Source: Stenotrophomonas maltophilia (GTDB lineage Bacteria; Pseudomonadota; Gammaproteobacteria; Xanthomonadales; Xanthomonadaceae). From it: a stretch of 64,000 nt of DNA. This document shows, piece by piece, positions 22,717 to 31,604 of the stretch. A program made the translations under genes and the position numbers. The notes under the pieces were generated by a model. That model did no database searches and was not told where the DNA came from. It saw nothing but the letters and a program-made list of their open reading frames with translations. Position 1 is the first letter of the stretch. Each line of letters opens with the position of its first letter. The stretch lies in contig NZ_CP090423.1 of assembly GCF_023518235.1 (NCBI RefSeq), forward strand, positions 2,108,001-2,172,000. Direction: 5' to 3'.

Positions 22717-23493
22717 ATGACGACGCTCATCGAGGTGATCAACCATGGCCCCATCCGCGAACTGCGCCTGGCGCGGCCGCCGGTCAATGCCCTGGATACC
22801 GAACTGTGCCGGCAGTTGATCCACGCCATCGAGCTGGCCATGGCCGAAGACGCGCACGGCATCGTGCTCTCGGGCAGCGAGCGCGTCTTCACCGGCGGCA
22901 TGGACGTGCCGCACCTGCTCTCGCACGGCGATGACAAGCACAAGCTGCTGGACACCTGGAACGCATTTTTCGGCGCCGTGCGCACCCTGGCCGAGAGCCG
23001 CATTCCGGTGGTCGCGGCGATCACCGGCCATGCGCCGGCCGGCGGCTGCGTGCTGGCCCTGTGCTGCGACTACCGGGTGATGGCGCGCAGCGCCGATCCG
23101 TCGCGTCCGTATGCCATCGGCCTGAACGAAGTGCAGGTGGGCCTGATCGCGCCGGAAGGCATCCAGCGCCTGCTGCGCCGTGCGGTCGGCGTGCACCGTG
23201 CCGGCGTGCTGCTGACCACCGGCTCGCTGGTGCCGGCCGAACAGGCACTGCAGATCGGCCTGGTCGATGAGCTGGCCGAGGGCGACCTGGTGGTGGCGCG
23301 CGCGGTGGCCTGGCTGCAGAACCTGCTGAAGCAGCCGCGCCAGCCGATGCTGCTGACCCGCGCGGTCGCCCGCGCCGATCTGCACGAAGCCTTGCACCCG
23401 GACCTGATCCAGCTCGACCGCTTTGTCGAAGCCTGGTTCGCCCCGGACGCACAGAACGCACTGCAGGCGCTGGTGGCCCGGCTGGGCAAGTAA
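22717..23493 (+). CDS. Enoyl-CoA hydratase/isomerase family protein
   Basis: Crotonase-fold enzyme of 258 residues acting on an acyl-CoA. The oxyanion-hole pattern is in SERVFTGGMDVPHLL and ITGHAPAGGCVLALCCDY. The usual first catalytic Glu of hydratases is not obvious, while the later GLNEVQVGLIAPEGI carries a Glu, so an isomerase or other reaction is possible. No neighbouring gene defines the pathway. Confidence 0.85.
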   Translation: MTTLIEVINHGPIRELRLARPPVNALDTELCRQLIHAIELAMAEDAHGIVLSGSERVFTGGMDVPHLLSHGDDKHKLLDTWNAFFGAVRTLAESRIPVVAAITGHAPAGGCVLALCCDYRVMARSADPSRPYAIGLNEVQVGLIAPEGIQRLLRRAVGVHRAGVLLTTGSLVPAEQALQIGLVDELAEGDLVVARAVAWLQNLLKQPRQPMLLTRAVARADLHEALHPDLIQLDRFVEAWFAPDAQNALQALVARLGK

Positions 23494-23496
23494 ACG

Positions 23497-23570
23497 GTAG
23501 TGCCGGCCGCTGGCCGACAACCACGCCCCCCAAGAGAATCATGAGGTTGCCGGCCAGCGGCCGGCACTAC
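23497..23570. repeat. Facing pair of SMAG repeats
   Basis: GTAGTGCCGGCCGCTGGCCG starts at 23497 and the inverted partner ends CGGCACTAC at 23570, with about 28 nt between. It begins 4 nt after the crotonase stop codon. Confidence 0.9.
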
Positions 23571-23595
23571 CGATGATCGGCCGGCGCACGGCGGC

Positions 23596-23636
23596 GGGAT
23601 CAGATCCCTTTCGCGATGCGAAAGGGATCTGACCCC
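23596..23636. repeat. GGGTCAGATCC-type hairpin before tesB
   Basis: GGGATCAGATCCCTTTCGC pairs with GCGAAAGGGATCTGACCCC with one mismatch. It ends 8 nt before a perfect -10 element (TATAAT, 23644-23649), so any -35 element of the tesB promoter lies inside the repeat. Confidence 0.85.
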
Positions 23637-23643
23637 TGACCGG

Positions 23644-23649
23644 TATAAT
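23644..23649 (+). promoter_or_regulatory. TATAAT -10 element of tesB
   Basis: Exact consensus -10 hexamer 20 nt before the GTG start of tesB. No good -35 hexamer lies 16-18 nt upstream, because that stretch is the repeat arm. The expected leader would be only about 13 nt and has no purine-rich ribosome binding site. Confidence 0.5.
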
Positions 23650-23668
23650 CAGGCTCTCTTTCCCTGCT

Positions 23669-24589
23669 GTGGCCGCCCCCTTGAACGACACGCCCGAACC
23701 CGTCGTCTCCGAGCTGATCGACCTGCTCACGCTGGAGCGGCTGGAGGACAACCTGTTCCGCGGGCAGAGCCGCGATATCGGAACCAAGTACGTGTTCGGC
23801 GGACAGGTGCTGGGTCAGGCGCTGGCCGCTGCACAGGCCACGGTCGACAACGGCCGCCACGTGCATTCGCTGCACGCCTATTTCCTGCGCGCCGGCAACA
23901 TCGACCACCCGATCGTCTACGACGTGGACCGCACCCGCGACGGTGGCAGCTTCTCGGTGCGCCGGGTCACCGCGATCCAGCACGGCAAGGTGATCTTCTT
24001 CTGCGCCGCCTCGTTCCAGCAGGCCGAGACCGGTGCTGAGCACCAGCACAAGATGCCTGAAGTGCCGCAGCCGGAAGACATCGAGCCGAACCGCCCGCTG
24101 CCGGCCGAAGTGCTCGAACGCCTGCCGATCAAGGTGCAGCGCTGGCTGTCGCGCGGTGGCCCGTTCGAGTTCCGCCATGTCTACCCACGTGACGAACTGA
24201 ACCCACCCAAGCGCCCACCCTATCACCAGGTGTGGATGCGCCTGAGCGAGCCGGTCGGCGATGCGCCCGAACTGCACCAGGCACTGCTGGCCTACGCGTC
24301 CGATTTCCATCTGCTCGGCACGGCGACCTTCCCGCACGGCATCAGCTACTACCACCCGCACGTGCAGATGGCCTCGCTCGACCACGCCATCTGGTTCCAC
24401 CGCCCGTTCCGTGCCGATGACTGGCTGCTGTACTCGCTGGACAGCCCCAGCGCGCAGGATTCGCGCGGGCTGGCCCGTGGCCAGTTCTTTACCCGCAACG
24501 GCGTGCTGGTGGCCAGCACCGCGCAGGAAGGCCTGATCCGGGTCGTTCCGGACCAGGCCGCGGCCGCCGCCGTGCCGGCCAAGGAGTAA
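23669..24589 (+). CDS. tesB: Acyl-CoA thioesterase II
   Basis: Cytoplasmic thioesterase of 306 residues with a double hotdog fold, hydrolysing medium- and long-chain acyl-CoA. The catalytic positions known for E. coli TesB are visible: Asp in AYASDFHLL, Ser (Thr in E. coli) in ASLDHAIWFHRPF and Gln in ASTAQEGLIRV. It starts with GTG at 23669 behind a pyrimidine-rich leader; no other start fits the conserved N-terminus (LIDLLTLERLEDNLFRGQS). The next gene follows by 4 nt. Confidence 0.95.
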   Translation: MAAPLNDTPEPVVSELIDLLTLERLEDNLFRGQSRDIGTKYVFGGQVLGQALAAAQATVDNGRHVHSLHAYFLRAGNIDHPIVYDVDRTRDGGSFSVRRVTAIQHGKVIFFCAASFQQAETGAEHQHKMPEVPQPEDIEPNRPLPAEVLERLPIKVQRWLSRGGPFEFRHVYPRDELNPPKRPPYHQVWMRLSEPVGDAPELHQALLAYASDFHLLGTATFPHGISYYHPHVQMASLDHAIWFHRPFRADDWLLYSLDSPSAQDSRGLARGQFFTRNGVLVASTAQEGLIRVVPDQAAAAAVPAKE

Positions 24590-24593
24590 ACCG

Positions 24594-25103
24594 ATGCGCC
24601 AGATTTTCAGCAGCCAGCGCGTGGAAACCGTCGAAGGCGTGGCCGAGCTCCTGCGCGGGCACGGTATCGAGGTCAAGGTGACCAACGGGCGCTCGTACAA
24701 GACCCGCCGCCGGGGCCAGTTCAGCTATACCGATCTGGGCAATGCCAGCGCCTATCCGGCGGTGTGGATCGTACGTGCCGACGACCAGCCACGCGCGCGC
24801 GAAATCCTGCGCGAGGCGCGCCTGCTCGATACCACCCGTCGCGACCACCCGACCGCCGAATTCGCCTTCCGCGACGCGCCGGAACAGGGTGGCGGTGGCC
24901 GCAGCTGGGCCTGGCGCATCCGCATCGCGCTGCTGGTGGTGATCGCCGGCGTGGCGCTGGTGATCGGCCTGCGCCACCGTGGCGCCCCGGCACCGGCCGC
25001 GCCCGCCCCTGCCCCGCAGGCCCAGCCGCAGCAGGCACAACCGGCCCCGCAGGCCGCGCCGGAAGAGGAAGAAGTCCGGGTCCGCATCCAGCCCTCGACC
25101 TGA
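24594..25103 (+). CDS. DUF2007-like protein with C-terminal membrane helix
   Basis: Protein of 169 residues. Residues 1-75 resemble the DUF2007 putative signal-transducing fold (RQIFSSQRVETVEGVAELL). One membrane helix lies at about 105-123 (IALLVVIAGVALVIGL). The C-terminal 45 residues are Pro/Ala/Gln-rich and end in an acidic patch (EEEEVRVRIQPS). Similar genes in Xanthomonas are often called pathogenicity-like, without proof. It is 4 nt after tesB and 107 nt before the sigma-factor fusion gene. Confidence 0.75.
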   Translation: MRQIFSSQRVETVEGVAELLRGHGIEVKVTNGRSYKTRRRGQFSYTDLGNASAYPAVWIVRADDQPRAREILREARLLDTTRRDHPTAEFAFRDAPEQGGGGRSWAWRIRIALLVVIAGVALVIGLRHRGAPAPAAPAPAPQAQPQQAQPAPQAAPEEEEVRVRIQPST

Positions 25104-25105
25104 CT

Positions 25106-25142
25106 CACGGTTAATGCCGGCCGCTGGCCGGCATTAACCGTG
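25106..25142. repeat. Perfect 17-bp palindrome, GTTAA-headed SMAG variant
   Basis: CACGGTTAATGCCGGCC-gct-GGCCGGCATTAACCGTG. The core is the SMAG stem, but the header GTAG is replaced by GTTAA on both sides, giving 17-bp arms. It begins 2 nt after the upstream stop codon and may end transcription before the sigma-factor gene. Confidence 0.85.
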
Positions 25143-25210
25143 TGGACGGCCGGTCACATTGAGCGCGCGGCTCCGTCATGGGACACAATCCCAGCAGGAG
25201 AACCGCTGCC

Positions 25211-26428
25211 ATGACGACGTTCGCCGCATCGATCGACCAGACCCTGGAACGCGAACTGCCGGCCGCCGCCAGCGGCTGCCAGCACGCCTATGGGCGCATC
25301 GTGCTGGCCTGCCAGAACACGGTCACCGCCATCGCCCTGGCCATCACCCGTGACCGCCAGGCCAGCGAGGACATCGCCCAGGAAGCCTTCGTGAAAGGCT
25401 GGCAGCAGCTGCACCAGCTGCGCAGCTCGACCAGCTTCCTGCCGTGGCTGCGGCAGATCACCCGCAACCTGGCCCGCGACTGGTTGCGTGCGCAACGTGG
25501 CCGGCCCCTCACCGGTGAGGCGGCCGAAGTGGCGCTGGGCATGGCCGCCGATCCGTCGCCGAGCACAGCCGACCGGCTGCAGCGTGTGGAAGAAGAGATC
25601 GCCGCCGAGGACATCATCTCCGCCCTGCCCGCCGACAGCCGTGAGGTGCTGCTGCTGTACTACCGCGAAGGGCAGCGCTCGCAGCAGGTGGCCGATCTGC
25701 TCGGGCTCAGCGACGCGGCGGTGCGCAAGCGCCTGTCACGCGCCCGCGGCCAGGTCCGCGAAGGCCTGCTGCAGCGCTTCGGCGAGTTCGCCCGCAGCAG
25801 CGCACCCAGTGCAGCGTTCGCCACCGCCGTGGTGTCGATGGTGCTGGTGGCGGCCCCCGGGACCGCCAGCGCGGCGATCCTGCTGAGCGCCGGCGTCGGT
25901 GTGGGCAGCAGCAAGCTGGGCCTGGGCGGCGCCAGCGTGGCCGGGGGTACAGCCATGGGCTCGGTCACGGCCACCCTGGGCTACCTGCACATGATTCCGG
26001 CCAGCACGTGGGGCGCCTTCGCCGGTGGCGTGGCCGGTGGCGTGATCGGCAGCTACCTGGGCGGTCGATTCCTGCTGTCCTATGCCAAGACCGATGCCGA
26101 ACGTGCGCAGGTCTGGCGCTTTGTGCGCATGAACACCTGGACCGCCATGGCCTGCTGCCTGGCGGTGCTGGCGGTGGTACTGCTGCAGACCCCGACGTGG
26201 GTGCATCTGCTGGTGCTGGTGCTCGGCCTGGGCCTGGTGAACTACCAGTGCCTGGGGCCGCTGCAGCAGATCATGGCGCCGCTGATCGCACGCGATTCGG
26301 CGCGGCGTGGGCGCACCGGCACCAACTGGGTGTATGAATCGCTCTATGGGCGTACCGGGGTCATCGCCATGAACATCATGGTGCTGGGCGTCGTGCTGTA
26401 TGCGGTGGCCCATACCGGCGGCCGCTAG
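25211..26428 (+). CDS. ECF sigma factor fused to a multi-helix membrane domain
   Basis: 405 residues. Residues 24-97 are sigma region 2 ([37 protein letters not shown]). Residues 122-196 are region 4 ([36 protein letters not shown]). From about 200 the chain becomes membrane protein: helices near 201-232, 252-288, 307-325, 329-348 and 382-401, with Gly-rich packing ([15 protein letters not shown]) and a charged loop at 360-380. The start ATG is 11 nt after CAGGAGAA. No anti-sigma gene adjoins it, so the membrane part may itself hold or sense. Possible targets are unknown. Confidence 0.88.
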   Translation: MTTFAASIDQTLERELPAAASGCQHAYGRIVLACQNTVTAIALAITRDRQASEDIAQEAFVKGWQQLHQLRSSTSFLPWLRQITRNLARDWLRAQRGRPLTGEAAEVALGMAADPSPSTADRLQRVEEEIAAEDIISALPADSREVLLLYYREGQRSQQVADLLGLSDAAVRKRLSRARGQVREGLLQRFGEFARSSAPSAAFATAVVSMVLVAAPGTASAAILLSAGVGVGSSKLGLGGASVAGGTAMGSVTATLGYLHMIPASTWGAFAGGVAGGVIGSYLGGRFLLSYAKTDAERAQVWRFVRMNTWTAMACCLAVLAVVLLQTPTWVHLLVLVLGLGLVNYQCLGPLQQIMAPLIARDSARRGRTGTNWVYESLYGRTGVIAMNIMVLGVVLYAVAHTGGR

Positions 26429-26438
26429 GGCCGCAATG

Positions 26439-26467
26439 CACGACGCCGGCAGTACGCCGGCGTCGTG
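26439..26467. terminator. Bidirectional hairpin between convergent genes
   Basis: CACGACGCCGGC-agtac-GCCGGCGTCGTG, 12-bp arms and a 5-nt loop, lies 10 nt after the sigma-fusion stop and 20 nt after the stop of the opposite EF-hand gene. There is no strong T-run. Confidence 0.7.
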
Positions 26468-26487
26468 ATCGATCAGCGTGCGATGAA

Positions 26488-27063
26488 TCAGCGCTGCGGC
26501 TTCGGCGCGCTGCCGTCACGGTGGCCACCGTCACGCTGGCCACCGTGGCGCTGGCCACCGTGCATCGGGCCCTTGGCGGCATCGAACTCGGCCTTGCTCA
26601 ACTGGCCGTCCTTGTTGGTGTCGGCGGCGGCGAACCAGGCATCGCGCATCTGCTTCATGCGCAGTTCGCGGTCGGCCTTGTCCAGGTAGCCGTCCTTGTT
26701 GACGTCAAGCTGGTCGAAGCGCGCGGCCAGGCGCGGATCGGCCTTGGCTTCCTCGCGGCTGATGCGGCCGTCCTTGTTGACGTCCAGCTTGGCCCAGCGC
26801 TCACCACCATGGCCACGGCGGCCGTGCTTCCAGCGCGGCAGTTCATCGCGCGAGAGCTTGCCGTCCTTGTTCTTGTCCAGCTCGTCGAACTTCGCGGCCA
26901 GGCGCGGGTTGGCAGCGGCTTCGCTGCGGTCGATGACACCGTCGCCGTTGGTATCCAGCTTGACCGGGCGCTGCGCCGGTGCGGTCGGGGTGTCGGCCGC
27001 CAGCGCGATACCGGAAGCGGAGGTGCCGAGCAGCAGGGCCAGCAGCAGGGGGGTACGGATCAT
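26488..27063 (-). CDS. Secreted protein with five EF-hand calcium loops
   Basis: 191 residues with a signal peptide (cleavage near ASGIALAA). Five canonical EF-hand loops are readable at about 37-48 ([12 protein letters not shown]), 63-74 ([12 protein letters not shown]), 94-105 ([12 protein letters not shown]), 120-131 ([12 protein letters not shown]) and 148-159 ([12 protein letters not shown]). The C-terminus is His/Gly/Gln-rich with HGGQ repeats. It should bind calcium in the periplasm or outside the cell; its partner is unknown. The odd number of loops leaves one without a pair unless the protein dimerises. Confidence 0.85.
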   Translation of the reverse strand: MIRTPLLLALLLGTSASGIALAADTPTAPAQRPVKLDTNGDGVIDRSEAAANPRLAAKFDELDKNKDGKLSRDELPRWKHGRRGHGGERWAKLDVNKDGRISREEAKADPRLAARFDQLDVNKDGYLDKADRELRMKQMRDAWFAAADTNKDGQLSKAEFDAAKGPMHGGQRHGGQRDGGHRDGSAPKPQR

Positions 27064-27219
27064 GAGGTCACTCCTGGGGGTGGGAATTGCGTCGGGGTGA
27101 TCACTTCACCCTCGGGGGACAACAACGCCCGGGGGCGACATCGGTTGACGCCGCGGCCGGTTCCATTCATCCGGCGGACAGTCGCCGCTACTGCGACGGG
27201 CTGGGGCTATGCTGTGCCC

Positions 27220-27975
27220 ATGGCGATACACGGCGACAGAGACGACGAACTGCGGCTTTTCCAGACCGGCGAGCACCCCTGCGGGTACTGGTCGGACCGG
27301 GTGGCGCGCGACCTGGTGCTGGACCCCCACGACCGCCGCCTGGGCGGCCTGTACCCGCTGGCCCTGAGCTGGGGCTTCCGCCGCAGCGGCGACCTGGTCT
27401 ACCGGCCCCACTGCGCGCACTGCCAGGCCTGCGTGGCCGTGCGTATCCCGGTGGCGCGTTTCGCCCCGGACCGCAGCCAGCGCCGCTGTGCCGCCCGCAA
27501 TGCCGACCTGGAGGTGCGGATCACCGCCGCCACGGCCCGCGATGATCTGTTCGCGCTGTACCACCGTTATCTGGTGCACCGCCACGCCAATGGCGGCATG
27601 GACGACCACGGCCCGCACGAATTCGAGCAGTTCCTGATCGGCAGCTGGTCGCACACCCGCTTCATGGAGATGCGCCTGCCCGGCCACGACGGTCAGCCCA
27701 GCCAGCTGCTGGGGGTGGCGGTGACCGACGTCACCGAGCACGGCCTGTCGGCGGTCTACACCTTCTTCGAACCGGAGCACGCCGCGCGCGGGCTGGGCAC
27801 CTTCGCGATCCTGCAGCAGATCGAATGGGCCCGCCGCGAGGGGCTGCCCCATGTGTACCTGGGCTACTGGATCCGTGGCCATCAGAAAATGGACTACAAG
27901 CGCCGCTTCCATCCACTGGAGGCCTACGACGGCCGCCGCTGGCACGATTTCGACAACGATCTGGACGGGCGCTGA
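27220..27975 (+). CDS. bpt: Aspartate/glutamate leucyltransferase
   Basis: N-degron pathway transferase of 251 residues, adding Leu from Leu-tRNA to proteins with N-terminal Asp or Glu and marking them for ClpAP. Typical segments are [34 protein letters not shown] and [17 protein letters not shown]. The fold is GNAT-like. The start [15 protein letters not shown] at 27220 is chosen at the first Met before the conserved region; the frame stays open much further upstream but overlaps the divergent EF-hand gene. Confidence 0.92.
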   Translation: MAIHGDRDDELRLFQTGEHPCGYWSDRVARDLVLDPHDRRLGGLYPLALSWGFRRSGDLVYRPHCAHCQACVAVRIPVARFAPDRSQRRCAARNADLEVRITAATARDDLFALYHRYLVHRHANGGMDDHGPHEFEQFLIGSWSHTRFMEMRLPGHDGQPSQLLGVAVTDVTEHGLSAVYTFFEPEHAARGLGTFAILQQIEWARREGLPHVYLGYWIRGHQKMDYKRRFHPLEAYDGRRWHDFDNDLDGR

Positions 27976-28012
27976 CAAACCGCTGACACCGGAGCGGGTG
28001 CAGAATAGGGCC

Positions 28013-29218
28013 ATGAACGCCAAACCCCTGATCCTCGCCCTGGCCCTGCTCTGCGGCGCCACCGCCCCCGCCTTCGCCAAGTCCCCCGCGATGACCGAAA
28101 AGCCGTCCGCTGCGCTGCGCCTGGCCACCTACAACACCTCGCTGTACTCCGACCAGACCGGTGGCCTGATCAAGGAACTGGAAGGTGACAGCGAGCACGC
28201 GCGCAAGATCGCGGCGGTGCTGCAGCAGGTGCGCCCGGACCTGGTGCTGTTGAACGAGTTCGACTTCGACGACGCCCATCGCGCTGCCGACCTGTTCCAG
28301 AAGCGTTACCTGGAAGTGGCCCAGCCCGGCGGCGGCAAGCCGCTGCACTTCGCCTACCGTTACCTGGCTCCGGTCAACACCGGCGTGCCCAGTGGGCTGG
28401 ACCTGGACAACAACGGCGTGGTCGGCGGCGAAGGCCGCAGCCGCGGCAACGATGCCTGGGGCTACGGCCTGCACCCGGGCCAGTACGGCATGCTGGTGCT
28501 GTCGCGCTACCCGATCGATGAAGCCAAGGTGCGCAGCTTCCAACTGCTGAAGTGGAGTGCGATGCCTGGTGCGATCCGCCCGGTCGATCCGCGCACCGGC
28601 CAGAGCTTCTACAACGATGCGGTGTGGTCGCAGCTGCGCCTGTCGTCGAAGTCGCATTGGGACGTGCCGGTAAAGACCCCGGCCGGCGTGGTGCATGCGC
28701 TGGTCTCGCACCCGACGCCGCCGGTGTTCGATGGTCCGGAGAAGCGCAATGCCGCGCGCAACCACGACGAACTGCGCTTGTGGCAGGAATACCTGTCCAA
28801 GGGTGACAAGCCCTGGCTGTGCGATGACAAGGGCCAGTGCGGTGGCCTGGCGCAGGACGCGCGCTTCGTGATCCTCGGTGACCTCAACAACGACCCGGTC
28901 GATGGCGATGGCCGCCATGAGGCCATAGTGGAACTGATCGAGAACGCCCGTGTGCTGCGCTACCCCACCCCGCGCAGCATCGGTGGCGAGCAGACCAGTC
29001 TGGCCTATGCGGCCAAGGGCATCACGCGCAGGGGCGCACCGTTCCACGCCACCGGCGATTTCGGCCCGAAGTCCGGCACCATGCGCCTGGACTACGTACT
29101 TCCCTCGACCGGTTTCGAGTACGTCGGCAGCGGCATCTTCTGGCCGGCCAATGAAAGCCCGGAGGCGAAGATCGCCGACGGCAGCGACCACCACCTGGTG
29201 TGGGTGGATGTGCGGTAA
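28013..29218 (+). CDS. Secreted endonuclease/exonuclease/phosphatase-family protein
   Basis: 401 residues with a signal peptide (MNAKPLILALALLCGATAPAFA). The fold motifs are visible in order: LATYNTSLYS, VLLNEFDFDD, ILGDLNNDPVDGDG and the final DGSDHHLVWVDV with catalytic Asp/His. It is a metal-dependent phosphodiesterase of unknown target (nucleic acid, phospholipid or sugar phosphate). It is exported and is the last gene before a terminator-like repeat, 38 nt after bpt. Confidence 0.88.
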   Translation: MNAKPLILALALLCGATAPAFAKSPAMTEKPSAALRLATYNTSLYSDQTGGLIKELEGDSEHARKIAAVLQQVRPDLVLLNEFDFDDAHRAADLFQKRYLEVAQPGGGKPLHFAYRYLAPVNTGVPSGLDLDNNGVVGGEGRSRGNDAWGYGLHPGQYGMLVLSRYPIDEAKVRSFQLLKWSAMPGAIRPVDPRTGQSFYNDAVWSQLRLSSKSHWDVPVKTPAGVVHALVSHPTPPVFDGPEKRNAARNHDELRLWQEYLSKGDKPWLCDDKGQCGGLAQDARFVILGDLNNDPVDGDGRHEAIVELIENARVLRYPTPRSIGGEQTSLAYAAKGITRRGAPFHATGDFGPKSGTMRLDYVLPSTGFEYVGSGIFWPANESPEAKIADGSDHHLVWVDVR

Positions 29219-29249
29219 AGTCGACTGTTAGTCGACTGCACGGAAATCT

Positions 29250-29270
29250 GTACCGACCAACGGTCGGTAC
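29250..29270. repeat. GTACCGACC palindrome
   Basis: GTACCGACC-aac-GGTCGGTAC, 9-bp arms and a 3-nt loop, of the same family as 21355-21374 and 42908-42928. It is preceded by two copies of GTCGACTG. Confidence 0.75.
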
Positions 29271-29277
29271 CCACCGG

Positions 29278-29344
29278 AAAAAGGGGACGGAGGGGATTAA
29301 GTCGTTTGTGCCACAAACGACTTAATCCCCTCCGTCCCCTTTTT
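29278..29344. terminator. GGGGACGG-type hairpin with 33-bp arms and 1-nt loop
   Basis: The left arm 29278-29310 and right arm 29312-29344 are exact reverse complements separated by a single C. It begins with five A and ends with five T, so it looks like a bidirectional terminator between the convergent endonuclease-fold gene and purT. It shares its first 22 core bases with the copy at 5373-5438. Confidence 0.9.
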
Positions 29345-29347
29345 GCT

Positions 29348-30535
29348 TCAAGGGCGCAGTTCGACGCCGATGGCGTCGGCGGCATCGCGGGCGATGGCAC
29401 GCGCCTGGTCGATGGTCTCCGCGCGCGCCAGGGTCACGCCGACGCGGCGATGGCCGTGCACGCTCGGCTTGCCGAACAGGCGCACGGCGGTATCGGGCAC
29501 CTGCAGCGCGGCAGCGACGTTGTTGAAGTACGGCACGCCCTCACCGTGCGCCAGCAGCGCGCACGACGCCGACGGACCGCTCTGGCGGATCAGCGGAATC
29601 GGCAGGCCGAGGATGGCGCGCGCGTGCAGGGCGAACTCGCTCAGTTCCTGCGAGACCAGGGTCACCAGGCCGGTGTCATGCGGGCGCGGCGACACTTCGC
29701 TGAACCACACCTCGTCGCCCTTCACGAACAGCTCGACGCCGAACAGGCCCCAACCGCCCAGGTCATCGGTGATCGCGCGCGAGATCTCTTCCGCGCGCGC
29801 CAGTGCCTTGTCCGACATCGGCTGTGGCTGCCAGCTTTCGCGGTAGTCACCGTCCTTCTGCAGGTGGCCGATCGGCGCGCAGAACGAGGTGCCACCGGCA
29901 TGACGCACGGTCAGCAGGGTGATCTCGTAATCGAAGTCGATGAAACCTTCGACGATGCAGCGGCCGGCACCGGCTCGGCCACCAGTCTGCGCATAGTCCC
30001 AGGCCGGGGCGATGTCGGCCTCGCTGCGCAGCGTGCTCTGGCCCTTGCCCGAAGAGGACATCACCGGCTTGACCACACACGGCAGGCCGATCGCCGCGAC
30101 CGCGGCGCGGTACTCGGCCTCGGTATCGACGAAGCGGTACGGCGAGGTCGGCAGGCCCAGAGTCTCGGCGGCGAGGCGGCGGATGCCCTCGCGGTCCATG
30201 GTCAGGCGTGCGGCGCGTGCGGTCGGGATCACCCGCAGGCCCTGCTCCTGTTCCAGCTGGACCAGGGTCTCGGTGTGGATCGCCTCGATCTCCGGCACCA
30301 CCAGGTGCGGCTGCTCCTGCGCGATCAGCGCGCGCAGCGCCATCGCATCGAGCATGTCGATCACGTGCGAGCGGTGCGCGACCTGCATGGCCGGGGCGTT
30401 GGCATAGCGATCGGCGGCGATCACTTCCACGCCCAGCCGCTGCAGCTCGATGGCCACCTCCTTGCCAAGTTCACCCGAGCCCAGCAGCAGCACACGGGTC
30501 GCGGAGGGAGACAACGGGGTTCCAAGCTTGGCCAT
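29348..30535 (-). CDS. purT: Formate-dependent phosphoribosylglycinamide formyltransferase
   Basis: Purine synthesis enzyme that uses formate and ATP to formylate GAR, an alternative to the folate enzyme PurN. 395 residues from [19 protein letters not shown], close to the E. coli length. The ATP-grasp fold shows [19 protein letters not shown] at the N-terminus, [13 protein letters not shown] in the ATP loop and [19 protein letters not shown] near the metal site. The frame extends upstream to 30628 but this start agrees best with the family. Confidence 0.95.
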   Translation of the reverse strand: MAKLGTPLSPSATRVLLLGSGELGKEVAIELQRLGVEVIAADRYANAPAMQVAHRSHVIDMLDAMALRALIAQEQPHLVVPEIEAIHTETLVQLEQEQGLRVIPTARAARLTMDREGIRRLAAETLGLPTSPYRFVDTEAEYRAAVAAIGLPCVVKPVMSSSGKGQSTLRSEADIAPAWDYAQTGGRAGAGRCIVEGFIDFDYEITLLTVRHAGGTSFCAPIGHLQKDGDYRESWQPQPMSDKALARAEEISRAITDDLGGWGLFGVELFVKGDEVWFSEVSPRPHDTGLVTLVSQELSEFALHARAILGLPIPLIRQSGPSASCALLAHGEGVPYFNNVAAALQVPDTAVRLFGKPSVHGHRRVGVTLARAETIDQARAIARDAADAIGVELRP

Positions 30536-30630
30536 GGCGGTTCCAGCAGCGATGTGAAGACGGGTGGGCATTCTAGCCGGTCCGGCCTGCGCCCCCGGCC
30601 CGGATCTTCCGACGAACGGTCGCCACATCT

Positions 30631-30647
30631 GATATCACTTTGATATC
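30631..30647 (+). promoter_or_regulatory. Palindromic operator candidate upstream of the SPFH operon
   Basis: GATATCA-ctt-TGATATC is a perfect 7-bp inverted repeat with a 3-nt centre in an AT-rich patch 31 nt before the SPFH start. Its position suits a repressor that blocks the promoter. No regulator of the usual kind lies beside it except the small ribbon-helix-helix protein two genes on. Confidence 0.6.
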
Positions 30648-30677
30648 TTTTCATCGAACCCTCAAGGACGTACCGCC

Positions 30678-31559
30678 ATGAAAGAGAAGTCGCTTGCCTC
30701 CCTCAACGGCCTGGGCACCCTGGCTGGATCCCTGCTGGCCGCATTGGCCGGCGCAGCGCTGTTCGTGCTGGGAGTGGCGGCCAAGGCCAGCACCGGCGCG
30801 CCGAACCTGCTGATGATGCTGGCCGGGGTGCTGGTGATCGTCGCTGCGGTCTTCATCCTGGCCGGCCTTTACACCATCCAGCCCAACCAGGCCGCCGTGC
30901 TGAGCCTGTTCGGCAAGTACGTGGGCACGGTCAAGGACAACGGCCTGCGCTGGAACAACCCCTTCTATGCCAAGCGCCGGGTCAGCCAGCGCGTGCGCAA
31001 CTTCGAAAGTGGCAAGCTGAAGGTGAACGAGCTGGACGGCAGCCCGATCGAGATCGCCGCCGTGATCGTCTGGCAGGTGGTCGACGCCTCCGAAGCGGTC
31101 TACAACGTGGACGACTACGAGAGCTTCGTGCACATCCAGTCCGAGTCGGCACTGCGCGCGATGGCCACCAGCTATCCCTACGACCAGCACGAGGACGGCC
31201 AGCTGGCCCTGCGCAGCCACGCCAGCGAGATCTCCCAGCACCTGAAGAACGAGCTGGCCGAGCGCCTGGCCGATGCCGGCGTGCAGGTGCTCGATGCCCG
31301 CATCAGCCACCTGGCCTACGCCGCCGAAATTGCCCAGGCGATGCTGCAGCGCCAGCAGGCCAATGCCGTGATCGCCGCACGCACGCGCATCGTGGCCGGT
31401 GCCGTCGGCATGGTGGAAATGGCCCTGGCCGAACTGCAGAAGAACGGCGTGGTGCAGCTGGACGAAGAACGCAAGGCGCACATGGTCAGCAACCTGCTGA
31501 CCGTGCTGTGCTCCGATCGCGGCACCCAGCCGATCGTCAACGCCGGTTCGCTGTACTGA
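30678..31559 (+). CDS. SPFH/band-7 domain membrane protein
   Basis: 293 residues. Two N-terminal membrane helices (about 10-35 and 43-65: [20 protein letters not shown]) precede an SPFH domain ([39 protein letters not shown]), then a coiled helix region rich in Ala/Glu ([20 protein letters not shown]). Such stomatin/prohibitin-like proteins form large membrane rings or microdomains and may control proteases. It is the first gene of a packed cluster up to about 34664. RBS AAGGA is 10 nt before ATG. Confidence 0.9.
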   Translation: MKEKSLASLNGLGTLAGSLLAALAGAALFVLGVAAKASTGAPNLLMMLAGVLVIVAAVFILAGLYTIQPNQAAVLSLFGKYVGTVKDNGLRWNNPFYAKRRVSQRVRNFESGKLKVNELDGSPIEIAAVIVWQVVDASEAVYNVDDYESFVHIQSESALRAMATSYPYDQHEDGQLALRSHASEISQHLKNELAERLADAGVQVLDARISHLAYAAEIAQAMLQRQQANAVIAARTRIVAGAVGMVEMALAELQKNGVVQLDEERKAHMVSNLLTVLCSDRGTQPIVNAGSLY

Positions 31560-31604
31560 GCCATCCTCGCAACGGGGCGCCCCACCGCCCCGCCAGGAGT
31601 TTTC

